Below, in pieces: positions 36,304-45,785 of a stretch of 64,000 bases of DNA (position 1 is its first letter; each line of letters starts with the position of its first letter). Source of the stretch: Lutibacter sp. HS1-25 (lineage in GTDB: Bacteria; Bacteroidota; Bacteroidia; Flavobacteriales; Flavobacteriaceae); NCBI RefSeq assembly GCF_004121075.1, contig NZ_RHLN01000015.1:1-64000 (forward strand), written 5' to 3'. A model generated the notes under the pieces. The model worked only from the letters and a program-made list of their open reading frames with translations. It ran no database searches and had not been told where the DNA came from. The translations under genes and the position numbers were made by a program.

Positions 36304-36489
36304 ATGTTTAGTAAAGGACAATTAATTTTTGCTGGATTTTTTATAGTTGCATTTACCATTGCTATGGTTTGGAGTTACAGAAAAGATATAAAAGTTCATA
36401 AAAAGTATTATAAAAACACGTTTTTAATTTTAATTGGTGTTTTTTTAATTATTGCTATTTTTACGTTGATTACTTTTTCTTTGCATTAA
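36304..36489 (+). CDS. 61-residue two-helix membrane protein
   Basis: Two hydrophobic segments (about 6-24 and 39-58) are joined by a strongly basic loop (YRKDIKVHKKYYKN), so both ends probably face the periplasm. It has its own promoter motif. The last four bases overlap the end of the converging potassium channel gene. It resembles small proteins commonly seen in Flavobacteriaceae. Function unknown. Confidence 0.75.
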   Translation: MFSKGQLIFAGFFIVAFTIAMVWSYRKDIKVHKKYYKNTFLILIGVFLIIAIFTLITFSLH

Positions 36490-37406
36490 TCTTCCATAGC
36501 GGTTAAAGTACTTAGTTTTTCGTGATCTAATTCAACAAAACCATCATTGTTAAAAGATGTTGGTGATGCAAATTTCACATTATATTCTAAATCTTCCTGA
36601 GTGTATGAATGAATTTGGTAAACCTTTTGAGAAAATGATTCTTCGTGATATTGAGCTAAAATATAAAATTCTATATCCAACTTTTTAATTTCAGATTCAC
36701 TCAAGTTAAACAAAGGACTTTCTTCGTCTATTTCGTGAACAATTGTCCAGGTTGTTGATAAATATTTTATGGCATTCATTTCTAAATTTAACCTATAAAA
36801 TTCCCTTTCATGTTTATTGTTAGTTGTGATTTTTGTAATTGACATTGTTAATGAAATTTCAGAATCTATCATTATACTAGTTCTATTGTTCATAAGTCTA
36901 AACATTAAAGCTTTTCGGTCATTAAAATTTCTAAAAATTATATTTTTACTAAAGCGAATGGATGCATTTGGTTTAGAAAAACGCCCATATAACAATCCTG
37001 TTATAAATGAAAATGTTAGTAAACCAATTAAAGCCTCAAAAGACGAAACAATATTTGCTAAAAGACCATGAGGTGAAATGCCACCATAGCCTACAGTTGT
37101 AATAGTTTGAGCGCTAAAAAAAAAGCCGTTTAAAAAATCTTTAAAAGTATTACCAGACAATGTGGTAATTTCTTCAATTCCAACAAGAGTGTAAATAATG
37201 CCAAAAATAATATTGATTAGCAAGTAACTGCAAAATACAAGTAGAAAAAATTTTGGCCAAGATATTTGAATTAAATAAGTGTAAGTATCTTGAAAATTAA
37301 ACTTCTTGTTTAAATGTATGATGGTTGATTCTCCTTTTTGATTAACTAAACGTTTGGCATTTATTTTTGAAGCATATCCAAATCCAGGATCTTTTATTTT
37401 ATTCAT
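36486..37406 (-). CDS. Inward-rectifier (KirBac-like) potassium channel
   Basis: A 306-residue ion channel. The order is: a cytoplasmic slide-helix region, outer helix (about 50-72), pore helix with selectivity filter TITTVGYGG, inner helix (about 117-140), and then the large IRK-type C-terminal cytoplasmic domain (about 150-300) with MFRLMNNRTSIMIDSEISL. The GYG filter gives potassium selectivity. The ATG at 37406 is preferred; a TTG three codons earlier gives a slightly longer reading. It is a single gene, convergent with the small membrane protein. Confidence 0.9.
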   Translation of the reverse strand: MNKIKDPGFGYASKINAKRLVNQKGESTIIHLNKKFNFQDTYTYLIQISWPKFFLLVFCSYLLINIIFGIIYTLVGIEEITTLSGNTFKDFLNGFFFSAQTITTVGYGGISPHGLLANIVSSFEALIGLLTFSFITGLLYGRFSKPNASIRFSKNIIFRNFNDRKALMFRLMNNRTSIMIDSEISLTMSITKITTNNKHEREFYRLNLEMNAIKYLSTTWTIVHEIDEESPLFNLSESEIKKLDIEFYILAQYHEESFSQKVYQIHSYTQEDLEYNVKFASPTSFNNDGFVELDHEKLSTLTAMED

Positions 37407-37517
37407 AAAAAACAATTAATTCTCTAAAGTAGTGAATATTTATAAATTAAAATAGGCTGTTTTAAAACCAATTTATTTCTTAAATTAGCAATGCAAAAAA
37501 AACACGCTCTTATTTAA

Positions 37518-38585
37518 ATGAGATCTTTAAAATATATATTTTTCTTTTTTTTAGCTTTAATTATTGGTGCATCTGTTTATGTTGCAACACTAGACGGTAG
37601 TTACAATATTAGCGTTTCTAGAGCTATGAAAGTGCCGGCTGAAGTTATTTTTAAAAATGTGAACAATTATAAAAATTGGGAACTTTGGAATCCTTGGCAA
37701 GAGCTTGATAAAACAACTGTAACTTCTTATCCCCAGCAAACTTCGGGTGTTGGTGCATCTTTTACTTGGACAGGTATTGGTGGATTGGGTTCTGTAAAAA
37801 CAATTTCAACAACACCTAATCAAGCTTTAATTCAGGAAATTGATTTAAGAAAAGAGCGCAAATCTGAAATGTATTGGGAGTTGTTAAAATTTAACGATAG
37901 TACAAAAGTAACTTGGGGCATAAGAGGAAATAATAATTTTAGCGAAAAAATAAATTGGTTGCTAAAAGGTGATGTTGAAATTGATATTGCCCAAAAATTA
38001 ACGCGTGGATTGGAACTGTTAAATGAAGCAGTGTTAAAAGAAATGGATGTTTACTCGATTGATTATAAGGGTGTTGTAGATTATGGTGGAGGTTATTATT
38101 TATACCAAACTGTTGCTTGTAAAAATGAAGATGCGCCAATTAAAATGACAAAAATGTTTTCGGCAATAACCAGTTACATGACCGCCAATCAGTTGTCAGC
38201 TTCAGGTAAACCGTTCACATTAAATCACCAAATAGACACTGTAAATGGTACTGTTTTGTTCTCGGCTTGTGTGCCTGTTAGAGAGCGAATTATTACAGAA
38301 GGTGATGTTTTAACAGGTTATTTAGAACCTGTTACTGCTTATAAAATTATTTTTAAAGGCAATTATAAGTTTTTACCAGCTAGCTGGCCAAATTTTTATA
38401 AAAATTTAGAAAATGATGGACATATATCTGTTGAAAAGGGACAATCTTTTGAAGTTTACACCATCAATCCAAATGACAATTTGAATCCAGCAGCATGGCT
38501 TACTGAAATTTATATTCCAATAAAAACCGATGAAGTTTTAGAGGATACAACCATCCAAAACCAACCACCTGTTTTAAATGAATAG
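37518..38585 (+). CDS. SRPBCC-fold protein with C-terminal GyrI/AraC-effector-like domain
   Basis: A 355-residue protein anchored by an N-terminal helix (about 4-21). Residues about 30-170 look like an SRPBCC/polyketide-cyclase ligand-binding domain (VPAEVIFKNVNNYKNWELWNPW). Residues about 190-345 resemble the GyrI-like effector-binding domain, beginning YKGVVDYGGGYYLYQ. Both are small-molecule cavities, and no DNA-binding domain is present. The ligand is unknown. It stands alone, with a dispersed repeat directly downstream. Confidence 0.7.
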   Translation: MRSLKYIFFFFLALIIGASVYVATLDGSYNISVSRAMKVPAEVIFKNVNNYKNWELWNPWQELDKTTVTSYPQQTSGVGASFTWTGIGGLGSVKTISTTPNQALIQEIDLRKERKSEMYWELLKFNDSTKVTWGIRGNNNFSEKINWLLKGDVEIDIAQKLTRGLELLNEAVLKEMDVYSIDYKGVVDYGGGYYLYQTVACKNEDAPIKMTKMFSAITSYMTANQLSASGKPFTLNHQIDTVNGTVLFSACVPVRERIITEGDVLTGYLEPVTAYKIIFKGNYKFLPASWPNFYKNLENDGHISVEKGQSFEVYTINPNDNLNPAAWLTEIYIPIKTDEVLEDTTIQNQPPVLNE

Positions 38586-38615
38586 TTTTACAATATTCAA
38601 TTTTTGCTCGCTGTT

Positions 38616-38711
38616 TTGGGCATTCCCTGCGGGTCGGGCTTTCCGCTATATCTTTTTTGCAATTTCACTGCGTTACATTGCAAAAAAGGATGCCGCTGCA
38701 ATCCCTAATGC
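38616..38711. repeat. Dispersed GC-richer intergenic repeat of a type seen in Flavobacteriaceae
   Basis: A stretch clearly richer in G and C than its surroundings, between converging genes. It begins near GGGCATTCCCTGCGGGTCGG and ends near GGATGCCGCTGCAATCCC. In the centre an 11-bp inverted repeat (TTTTTTGCAAT at 38653-38663 and ATTGCAAAAAA at 38677-38687) forms a hairpin, and the outer parts also pair partially. I recognise this motif pattern as recurring in flavobacterial intergenic regions. Whether other copies exist in this genome cannot be seen here. Confidence 0.6.
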
Positions 38712-38725
38712 AAAAGCAAATCAAC

Positions 38726-39289
38726 TTAAACCTGTTTATATCTAAAACAAGTTGTTATATGATCGTTTACCATTCCGGTTGCTTGCATATGCGCATAAAT
38801 AACAGTAGAACCAACAAACTTAAATCCGCGTTTTTTTAAATCTTTTGAAATTACATCTGAAAGTGCTGTTTTTGCAGGTAAATCTTTTAAATCTTGCCAA
38901 TTATTTTTAATCGGTTTTTTGTTTACAAAGTTCCAGATGTAAGTCGAAAATGAACCAAATTCTTCCTGAATTTTCATAAATGCAACAGCATTAGAAATGG
39001 TTGCTTTAATTTTTAACTTATTTCTAATAATACCAGCGTTTAAAAGCAATTCTTCAAACTTGGCTTCATTGTAATTGGCAATTTTTTTATAATCAAAATT
39101 GTCAAAAGCAGTTCTAAAGTTTTCACGTTTTCGCAATATGGTAATCCAACTCAATCCAGCCTGAAAGGTTTCTAAAATTAAAAATTCAAACAATTTGGCA
39201 TCATCATAAACAGGCACACCCCATTCTGTATCATGATACGCTATATAAAGCGGATCGTTTCCGCACCAAGCACAACGTGTTTTGTTCAT
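38726..39289 (-). CDS. tag: DNA-3-methyladenine glycosylase I
   Basis: A base-excision repair enzyme that removes 3-methyladenine, 187 residues, of normal Tag length. Family marks are the N-terminal RCAWCGNDPLYIAYHDTEWGVP (shown here in part: CAWCG and YHDTEWG), ETFQAGLSWITILRKRENFR and the C-terminal GFKFVGSTVIYAHMQATGMVNDH region. The zinc ligands (two N-terminal Cys, C-terminal His and Cys) are all present. It is monocistronic. Confidence 0.94.
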   Translation of the reverse strand: MNKTRCAWCGNDPLYIAYHDTEWGVPVYDDAKLFEFLILETFQAGLSWITILRKRENFRTAFDNFDYKKIANYNEAKFEELLLNAGIIRNKLKIKATISNAVAFMKIQEEFGSFSTYIWNFVNKKPIKNNWQDLKDLPAKTALSDVISKDLKKRGFKFVGSTVIYAHMQATGMVNDHITTCFRYKQV

Positions 39290-39374
39290 TATTAAAAAAT
39301 CAGATTACAATTTAAAAATATATTATTAACATCGGTATAATTTTTGTAAATTTAAAATACTAAAATATAAGGGC

Positions 39375-39779
39375 ATGAAAAATCTATTTTATTTTTTTAT
39401 TGTTGCTTTGTTTATTATTAGTTGCACATCTACGTCAAAAACAATTGTAAATAACAAAGCTAAACTTCCAGAAGGAGCAGTTAGAATTGCAAACGACTCT
39501 TTAGAGTACGAAATAATTATTTTTGATACAGGTTATGATTATTACTTAAAATCCATTGCAAAACCAGAGTGGTACTATTCACTAAATTATTTAGAAACAA
39601 GAAACCGTTTTTATGTTACAGAGTGGAATATAAGAGCACAAAATCCTTTAAGATACAATGCTGCAATCTATGGAAATGTTATTGATTATGATTTTAATAC
39701 CAAATACGGATTTGAGGTAAACTACAAATTGTTTAACTATTTTAAATTTGTGGAGTATAAATATAAACAGGTTTTTTAA
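39375..39779 (+). CDS. DUF6146-like lipoprotein
   Basis: A 134-residue exported protein with signal peptide and lipobox ISC (Cys16). The mature part is rich in Tyr and Asn and has the patterns DSLEYEIIIFDTGYDYYL, PEWYYSLNYLETRNRFYV and NPLRYNAAIYGNVIDYD. These recall a Bacteroidetes-specific family of small lipoproteins. No catalytic motif is visible and the function is unknown. The stop touches the stop of the converging nhaA. Confidence 0.65.
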   Translation: MKNLFYFFIVALFIISCTSTSKTIVNNKAKLPEGAVRIANDSLEYEIIIFDTGYDYYLKSIAKPEWYYSLNYLETRNRFYVTEWNIRAQNPLRYNAAIYGNVIDYDFNTKYGFEVNYKLFNYFKFVEYKYKQVF

Positions 39780-41084
39780 TTACTCTTCAATTGGTTTTAA
39801 TGTAAAACGCAAAACCAAATACCCTAAAATACCTGCAACTAAAGAGCCTATAATAACCCCCATTTTTGCAGCTGCAATTAACGCATCTTCAACATAAGCC
39901 AAATTGGCTATAAATAAAGACATTGTAAATCCCAATCCGCCTAATAAACTAACACCAAATAATTGTATAAAACTTACATTTTCGGGTAAATCTGCTAATT
40001 TAAATTTTACGGCCAAGGTTGCCAATAACATAATACCAATGGTGTTACCTAAAACCAATGCCAAAGCAATGTTTAAACTAATATGACCAAAATCTCCTAA
40101 ACCACTAAAGCTAATAACAACACCCGCATTTGCCAAAGCAAAAATTGGCATAATTAAATAAGAAACCCAACCGTGTAGAGTGTGTTCTAAGTTTTGAAGT
40201 GGCGAATATACTTTCTCAGTAATTTCTTCAATTGAATCTATGGCATGAAGCTGATCTGAACTTAATAATTCATCAGATAAAGGTTCGCTTGTTTTAAATA
40301 TTTTAAATTCTTCAGTTACCAGTCTTATATATTCTTTAATTTCTAATTTACGTTCAATAGGAATTGTAAATGCCATTAAAATACCTGCAATTGTTGGGTG
40401 TACACCAGACTTTAAAAATAAAAACCAAACGATACAACCAATTATAAAATATACATATTGAGAGTATAATTTTTTGTAGCTTAAAAAAGCTACAAAAGCA
40501 TAAATAAGCATGGCATATCCTAATAATTCCCATTGAATATTTGAACTGTAAAAAATGGCAATTACAATAACAGCCCCAATATCATCAACAATTGCAAAGG
40601 CTGTTAAAAATATTTTTAGTCCTAATGGTACACGTTTTCCTAGTAGTGTTAATATTCCCAAAGTAAAAGCAATATCTGTTGCCATAGGGATTCCCCAACC
40701 TTCAGCACCCACTTTGCCTGAATTCATAAAAGTGAATATCAACACAGGAAATAACATGCCGCCAATAGCTGCAAAAATTGGCAACGATGCTTTTCGCAGC
40801 GTTGTTAATTCTCCTGCTAAAATTTCTCTTTTAACTTCCAATCCTATAACAAAAAAGAAAATAGCCATTAAGCCATCATTTATCCAAAGTATCAATGGTT
40901 TTGAAAGATGAAAACTATTATCTGCAAAACCAATAGTAAATTTGTGATGCCATAAATCTTCGTATAAATATCCATACGACGAATTTGCCCAAAGAACTGC
41001 AAAAATGGAAACGACGAAAAGAATAATGCTAGATGATGTTTCTAATTGTATAAATTTTTTAAAAGGGTCACTAACTCGTCTCAT
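39780..41084 (-). CDS. nhaA: Na+/H+ antiporter NhaA
   Basis: An inner-membrane sodium/proton antiporter of 434 residues with about twelve helices. The key aspartate pair is present in AIVDDIGAVIVIA, along with INDGLMAIFFFVIGLEVKREI and ATDIAFTLGIL. A loop of about 50 residues near 245-300 is longer than in E. coli NhaA. It has its own -7 element at 41118-41125. The role is pH and sodium homeostasis, which fits a marine or brackish habitat but does not prove it. Confidence 0.95.
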   Translation of the reverse strand: MRRVSDPFKKFIQLETSSSIILFVVSIFAVLWANSSYGYLYEDLWHHKFTIGFADNSFHLSKPLILWINDGLMAIFFFVIGLEVKREILAGELTTLRKASLPIFAAIGGMLFPVLIFTFMNSGKVGAEGWGIPMATDIAFTLGILTLLGKRVPLGLKIFLTAFAIVDDIGAVIVIAIFYSSNIQWELLGYAMLIYAFVAFLSYKKLYSQYVYFIIGCIVWFLFLKSGVHPTIAGILMAFTIPIERKLEIKEYIRLVTEEFKIFKTSEPLSDELLSSDQLHAIDSIEEITEKVYSPLQNLEHTLHGWVSYLIMPIFALANAGVVISFSGLGDFGHISLNIALALVLGNTIGIMLLATLAVKFKLADLPENVSFIQLFGVSLLGGLGFTMSLFIANLAYVEDALIAAAKMGVIIGSLVAGILGYLVLRFTLKPIEE

Positions 41085-41117
41085 GTTTTTATTTGGATGA
41101 ATGAATTATGTAATTAG

Positions 41118-41125
41118 CAAAAATA
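41118..41125 (-). promoter_or_regulatory. -7 element of nhaA
   Basis: Minus-strand TATTTTTG fits TAnnTTTG, 33 bases before the ATG. It sits just beyond the pckA terminator. Confidence 0.55.
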
Positions 41126-41130
41126 AACAA

Positions 41131-41162
41131 AAAAAAGGTAGTAATTAAAAACCACTACCTTT
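41131..41162 (-). terminator. Terminator after pckA
   Basis: A 9-bp stem (AAAGGTAGT/ACTACCTTT) with an 11-base loop, followed on the minus strand by a T-run. It lies 45 bases after the pckA stop. Confidence 0.8.
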
Positions 41163-41207
41163 ATATCATTAATTCTTTTGCGCTATTAAAGTGTGTTTCA
41201 CATTGTT

Positions 41208-42812
41208 TTATTCTAATTGTGGTCCAGCCGAAATCAACGCTTTTGCTTGTTCATTGTCGCAATATTTTTCAAAATTATTGATATACAATCTTGCCAGTTT
41301 TTTAGCTTTTTCTTCCCAATCTGCTACACTGTTATATGTATGTCTTGGATCTAAAATATCACTAACGTTTGGTACAAATTCAGGAACTGTTAAATTTAGA
41401 TATGGTATGTTAATTGTCTTCTGTTTCTCTATAGATCCATCAAGTATTGCATCAATAATTGCACGGGTATCTTTTAATGAAATTCTTTTTCCAGTTCCGT
41501 TCCATCCAGTATTTACTAGGTAGGCTTTGGCATTGTGTTTTTTCATTTTTTCAACCAATACTTTTGAATATACTGTTGGGTGTAATGTTAAAAATGCTTC
41601 TCCAAAAGCAGGTGAAAATGATGGTTGAGGTTCTGTAATTCCTCTTTCTGTACCTGCTAATTTAGACGTAAATCCACATAAGAAATGATATTGAGCCTGG
41701 TCTTCATTTAAAATAGAAACAGGAGGTAATACACCAAAGGCATCAGCAGATAAGTAGATAATTTTACTTGCGTGACCCGCTTTTGATGGCAATACAATTT
41801 TGTTAATATGGTATATTGGGTAAGAAACTCTTGAGTTTTGTGTAATTGAATGATCGTAATAATCTACTTCACCATACTCATTAACAACTACGTTTTCCAG
41901 CAAAGCATCTCTTTTTATAGCTCTCCAAATATCAGGTTCATTGTCTTCACTTAAATCAATTACTTTGGCATAACATCCACCTTCAAAATTAAATACGCCA
42001 TTGTCATCCCAACCGTGCTCATCATCACCAATTAAATAACGTTTTGGATCGGTAGAAAGTGTTGTTTTACCTGTTCCTGATAAACCAAAGAAAACAGCCA
42101 CATCACCATTTTCGCCAACATTTGCAGAACAATGCATTGAAGCTATGCCTTTTAATGGTAAATAGTAGTTCATAATAGAGAACATTCCTTTTTTCATTTC
42201 ACCACCATACCAGGTGCCGCCAATAATTTGAACTTTTTCAGTTAAATTAAAAACAACAAAATTTTCAGAATTTAAGTCGTACTCTTTCCATTTTTTACTT
42301 ACCGTTTGTGATCCGTTCATCACAATAAAATCGGGTTCGCCAAAGGTTTCTAATTCGTGAACAGAAGGTCTAATAAACATATTTGTTACAAAATGAGCTT
42401 GCCAAGCAACTTCCATTACAAAACGCACTTTTAACCTTGTGTTTTTGTTGGTTCCACAAAAAGCGTCAACTACATATATTTTTTTAGATTTAGATAGCTG
42501 TTTTAAAACCAGTTTTTTAAGTTTTAGATAAATTTCATTGGTGGTTGGTAAATTTACTTTACCATCCCAATTAATAGTATTTTTTGTAATGTCATCTTTT
42601 ACAATGTATCTGTCTTTTGGAGATCGACCTGTAAAAACGCCTGTTTTAACAGCTACGGCACCGCTTTCTGTAATTGCGCCTTTTTCAAATCCTTTTGTGT
42701 ATGGCGAAACTTCGGCTTTGTATAATTCTTCATAGGAAGGGTTGTAAACTATTTCATGGTATCCTGTAATACCAAGGTCGTGTAACTGCTGAATAACTTT
42801 AATATTCTTCAT
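41208..42812 (-). CDS. pckA: ATP-dependent phosphoenolpyruvate carboxykinase
   Basis: Converts oxaloacetate and ATP to PEP and CO2, the entry to gluconeogenesis, 534 residues. The P-loop is [11 protein letters not shown]. Other sites are the metal-binding [10 protein letters not shown], substrate loop [23 protein letters not shown] and PFSPAF-like FSPAFGEAF. It is monocistronic with a clear terminator. With ppc at 60.7-63.3 kb the organism has both directions of the PEP-oxaloacetate exchange. Confidence 0.97.
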   Translation of the reverse strand: MKNIKVIQQLHDLGITGYHEIVYNPSYEELYKAEVSPYTKGFEKGAITESGAVAVKTGVFTGRSPKDRYIVKDDITKNTINWDGKVNLPTTNEIYLKLKKLVLKQLSKSKKIYVVDAFCGTNKNTRLKVRFVMEVAWQAHFVTNMFIRPSVHELETFGEPDFIVMNGSQTVSKKWKEYDLNSENFVVFNLTEKVQIIGGTWYGGEMKKGMFSIMNYYLPLKGIASMHCSANVGENGDVAVFFGLSGTGKTTLSTDPKRYLIGDDEHGWDDNGVFNFEGGCYAKVIDLSEDNEPDIWRAIKRDALLENVVVNEYGEVDYYDHSITQNSRVSYPIYHINKIVLPSKAGHASKIIYLSADAFGVLPPVSILNEDQAQYHFLCGFTSKLAGTERGITEPQPSFSPAFGEAFLTLHPTVYSKVLVEKMKKHNAKAYLVNTGWNGTGKRISLKDTRAIIDAILDGSIEKQKTINIPYLNLTVPEFVPNVSDILDPRHTYNSVADWEEKAKKLARLYINNFEKYCDNEQAKALISAGPQLE

Positions 42813-42967
42813 AATGAAGCTTTTATTGTTTATATTCTTATTTATTACTTAAAAATCACTTTAATTTAAATCGCTAAAAATCAGTTTTTTATTGTAATAA
42901 ATATATGGCTAAATGTTTAAGTTCACAAACAGTTTATATGCAGTTTTAAAACAAATATTACCCAAAA

Positions 42968-43333
42968 TCACTTCCTTAAAAAAGAAATCCCCATCACTAT
43001 CCAGCCTGTAATAAATAGCAAACCGCCTAAGGGAGTTACAAACCAAATAGTTTTAGCACTTACACCAAAAGTAATGGCGTATATAGAACCCGAAAAGCAA
43101 ACAATACCAGCAAAAAACAAATAGCTAATAATTTTTTTTGTTTTTATTGAAAATTGCCCATACATATTAACAATTAACAAAGCAATTATATGATACATTT
43201 GATATCTAACACCAGTTTCAAAACTTTTTAATTGAGTATCGCTTAGTGTTTCTTGTAAAGCATGTGCTCCAAAAGCACCTAATACAATTGTTATTGCTCC
43301 TAAAAAAGCAGTAATGCTTAAAATTTTATTCAT
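42968..43333 (-). CDS. DUF423 membrane protein
   Basis: A 121-residue inner-membrane protein with four helices and the DUF423 signature FLGAITIVLGAFGAHAL near the N terminus, followed by QLKSFETGVRYQMYH and WIVMGISFLRK at the end. The ATG at 43333 is chosen. A longer reading from 43429 would overlap the diverging DUF2007 gene and adds an ill-fitting hydrophobic leader. Function unknown. Confidence 0.88.
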   Translation of the reverse strand: MNKILSITAFLGAITIVLGAFGAHALQETLSDTQLKSFETGVRYQMYHIIALLIVNMYGQFSIKTKKIISYLFFAGIVCFSGSIYAITFGVSAKTIWFVTPLGGLLFITGWIVMGISFLRK

Positions 43334-43417
43334 TTTATTGAAATTTTGATGCTTAAAGATAAAATTTAAGATGCAAACAATTATAATAATTTGTATATTT
43401 AAGTAAAAATTATAGAT

Positions 43418-43651
43418 ATGAACAAACATGCAAATAATTTAGTTACTGTTTTAACAGCTAGTTTAATTCACCAAATTCACATTGCTAAAACATTACTTGC
43501 AAGTCAAGGTATTGAAAGTTATATTTTTGATGAAAATATAGCAACTACTATTGGTACTGCTTTTGTTGAAGGTTATAAATTAGAAGTAGATAGCGCCGAT
43601 TTAGAAAAGGCTAAAAAAATACTTGCTGAAATTGAAGAAGAAAATAGCTAG
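43418..43651 (+). CDS. DUF2007 family protein
   Basis: A 77-residue soluble protein with the alpha/beta pattern of DUF2007 (putative signal-transducing protein): VTVLTASLIHQIHIAKTLL, SQGIESYIFDE and VDSADLEKAKKIL. It has no membrane helix and is in the same direction as the saccharopine-dehydrogenase-like gene 44 bases on. Function unknown. Confidence 0.82.
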   Translation: MNKHANNLVTVLTASLIHQIHIAKTLLASQGIESYIFDENIATTIGTAFVEGYKLEVDSADLEKAKKILAEIEEENS

Positions 43652-43695
43652 TTTGTGTTACAACAAACAAGATCCATTCTGTTAAATTTTTGAAT

Positions 43696-45066
43696 ATGAG
43701 AAATGTTTTGGTAATTGGTGCAGGTAAGTCTTCTTCGTCTTTAATTACGTATTTACTTCAAAAATCTTTTGAAGAAGACTTGCATGTTACCGTTGCTGAT
43801 GTTTTTTTAGAACTTGCACAAAGCAAGCTTAACAAGCACAAAAATGGATCGGCCATAACTTTTGATATTCTCAATAAAACGGAACGACAAATGGCAATAA
43901 AAAATGCCAATATTGTGGTCTCCATGTTGCCTGCTCATTTACATATCAATATTGCTAAAGATTGTTTAGAATTTGGAAAAAGTTTGGTAACTGCTTCTTA
44001 CATTTCAAATGAAATGAATAGTTTGAATGATCAAGTGGTTAAAAAAAATCTTGTTTTTATGAATGAAATAGGATTGGATCCTGGTATTGACCATATGAGC
44101 GCAATGCAAGTAATAGATTCAATTAAAGAGAAAGGCGGAAAAATGCTCTTGTTTGAATCGTTTTGCGGTGGATTGGTAGCACCTGAAAGCGATGATAATT
44201 TATGGAACTATAAATTTACTTGGAATCCAAGAAATGTGGTACTTGCCGGACAAGGTGGTGTGTCTAAATTTTTACAAGAAGGAACCTACAAATACATACC
44301 GTATCACAAATTATTTAGAAGAACAGAAATTCTTCAAGTTGATGGCTATGGAAAGTTTGAAGCCTACGCTAATCGAGATTCATTAAAATACAAAAGTGTT
44401 TATGGTTTAGACAAGATACTAACACTTTACCGAGGTACAATTCGTAGAGTAGGATTTTCAAGAGCTTGGAATATTTTTGTGCAATTGGGTATGACTGACG
44501 ATAGTTATACAATTGAAAACTCAGATAAAATGAGTTACAGAGATTTTACCAATTCTTTTTTAGCATACAGTCCAAGCGATTCAGTTGAATTAAAATTACG
44601 CCATTATTTAAAAATTCCACAAGACGATGTTATTTGGGATAAATTGGTTGAGCTTGATATTTTTAATGCCAATAAAATGGTTGAACTAAAAAATGCAACA
44701 CCTGCTCAAATTTTAGAAAAAATATTAAAAGACAGTTGGACTCTTAAAAAAGATGATAAAGATATGATTGTAATGCAGCATCTTTTTGGATACCAATTAA
44801 ATGGCGAAAAACATCAAATTGTAAGCAGTATGATTTGTATGGGTGAAAACGAAACGTATACTGCAATGGCTAAAACTGTTGGCTTGCCTGTTGCTATTGC
44901 TACTTTAAAAATATTGAATGGTGAAATTACCAATCCGGGTGTGCAAATGCCAATTAAAAAGGAAGTATACCAACCTATTTTAAAAGAATTGGCTGAAAAC
45001 GGGATTGTTTTTACCGAAAAAGAAATGCCTTATTTAGGATATAATCCTGAAATAATTACAGCATAG
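43696..45066 (+). CDS. Saccharopine dehydrogenase-family protein
   Basis: A 456-residue NAD(P)-dependent enzyme. The N-terminal Rossmann motif is NVLVIGAGKSSSSLITYL, with VSMLPAHLH, NEIGLDPGIDHMSAM and the catalytic-domain segment SFCGGLVAPESDDNLWNYKF. These fit the saccharopine-reductase/lysine-degradation branch (glutamate-forming). The ATG at 43696 is used, since the upstream TTG adds only two residues. No lysine-oxoglutarate reductase is beside it, so a pathway assignment is an inference. Confidence 0.87.
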   Translation: MRNVLVIGAGKSSSSLITYLLQKSFEEDLHVTVADVFLELAQSKLNKHKNGSAITFDILNKTERQMAIKNANIVVSMLPAHLHINIAKDCLEFGKSLVTASYISNEMNSLNDQVVKKNLVFMNEIGLDPGIDHMSAMQVIDSIKEKGGKMLLFESFCGGLVAPESDDNLWNYKFTWNPRNVVLAGQGGVSKFLQEGTYKYIPYHKLFRRTEILQVDGYGKFEAYANRDSLKYKSVYGLDKILTLYRGTIRRVGFSRAWNIFVQLGMTDDSYTIENSDKMSYRDFTNSFLAYSPSDSVELKLRHYLKIPQDDVIWDKLVELDIFNANKMVELKNATPAQILEKILKDSWTLKKDDKDMIVMQHLFGYQLNGEKHQIVSSMICMGENETYTAMAKTVGLPVAIATLKILNGEITNPGVQMPIKKEVYQPILKELAENGIVFTEKEMPYLGYNPEIITA

Positions 45067-45068
45067 TA

Positions 45069-45785
45069 TTACATTTTTAAATAAAAATCTTTTACTAAAT
45101 TGATGTATTCTGAAGTGTATTGATGGCGTTCAATTTCAATGACCAATTCATTAATTATTGTTGTGTTTTCAGTGAACGAAAATTGTAAAAGACTTCTTTT
45201 TATTGGTGAATTTTCAGTTCCTTTTACACGTGTAATTCTGTTTGGAAATAACTTTTGCTGTTTGGCCAGTTCAATAAAATACGCTTCTTCTGAAAACGGA
45301 ATTATAAAAGCACAACTACCTATTTCAGACAATAATTTTGAAGTTCCTTCTAACAATTCATAGTATGTTAAACTTTCAGTATGACGCGCCATAGCTCTTT
45401 CTTCTGAAATTTCTTTGTATGTTGAAGTGTAAAATGGCGGATTGGAAATAATCAAATCGTACTCATCATCAATTTCATCAACAAATTCTTGTAAAGAAGC
45501 GTGGTAACAAAACAAACGATCACCCCAACTACTTCTTTCAAAATTATCAACGGTTTGTTCGTAAGCATCATCATTTAATTCAATAGCATCAATCACTTCA
45601 GCATTGCTTTTTTGAGCAACCATCAATGCAATCAAACCTGTTCCTGCTCCAATATCTAAAACACTAAAAACTTCCGAATTTACTTGAACCCAAGCACCCA
45701 ATAAAACGCCATCGGTTCCAACTTTCATAGCTGTTTTATCTTGTTGAATGCTAAATTCTTTAAATTGAAAAGGTTTGTTAGACAT
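45069..45785 (-). CDS. trmN6: tRNA1(Val) adenine(37)-N6-methyltransferase
   Basis: A class I SAM methyltransferase of 238 residues that methylates A37 of tRNA1(Val). Motif I is VLDIGAGTGLIALMVAQ and the N6-adenine catalytic motif is ISNPPFYTS. The N-terminal FKEFSIQQDKTAMKVGTDGVLLGAW is typical. The first 8 bases overlap the end of the upstream SDR, so it is likely transcribed with the accessory genes to its right. That is an odd partnership for a tRNA enzyme. Confidence 0.92.
   Translation of the reverse strand: MSNKPFQFKEFSIQQDKTAMKVGTDGVLLGAWVQVNSEVFSVLDIGAGTGLIALMVAQKSNAEVIDAIELNDDAYEQTVDNFERSSWGDRLFCYHASLQEFVDEIDDEYDLIISNPPFYTSTYKEISEERAMARHTESLTYYELLEGTSKLLSEIGSCAFIIPFSEEAYFIELAKQQKLFPNRITRVKGTENSPIKRSLLQFSFTENTTIINELVIEIERHQYTSEYINLVKDFYLKM

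Noticed and set aside
38657-38839. Open frame of 60 codons between the SRPBCC gene and tag
   Set aside because: It starts in the dispersed repeat, ends inside tag on the opposite strand, and has no recognisable protein features.
41191-41523. Plus-strand frame of 110 codons opposite pckA
   Set aside because: Antisense to highly conserved pckA; no motif.
43334-43429. Longer reading of the DUF423 gene
   Set aside because: The extension overlaps the diverging DUF2007 gene and places an odd hydrophobic segment before the conserved family start.
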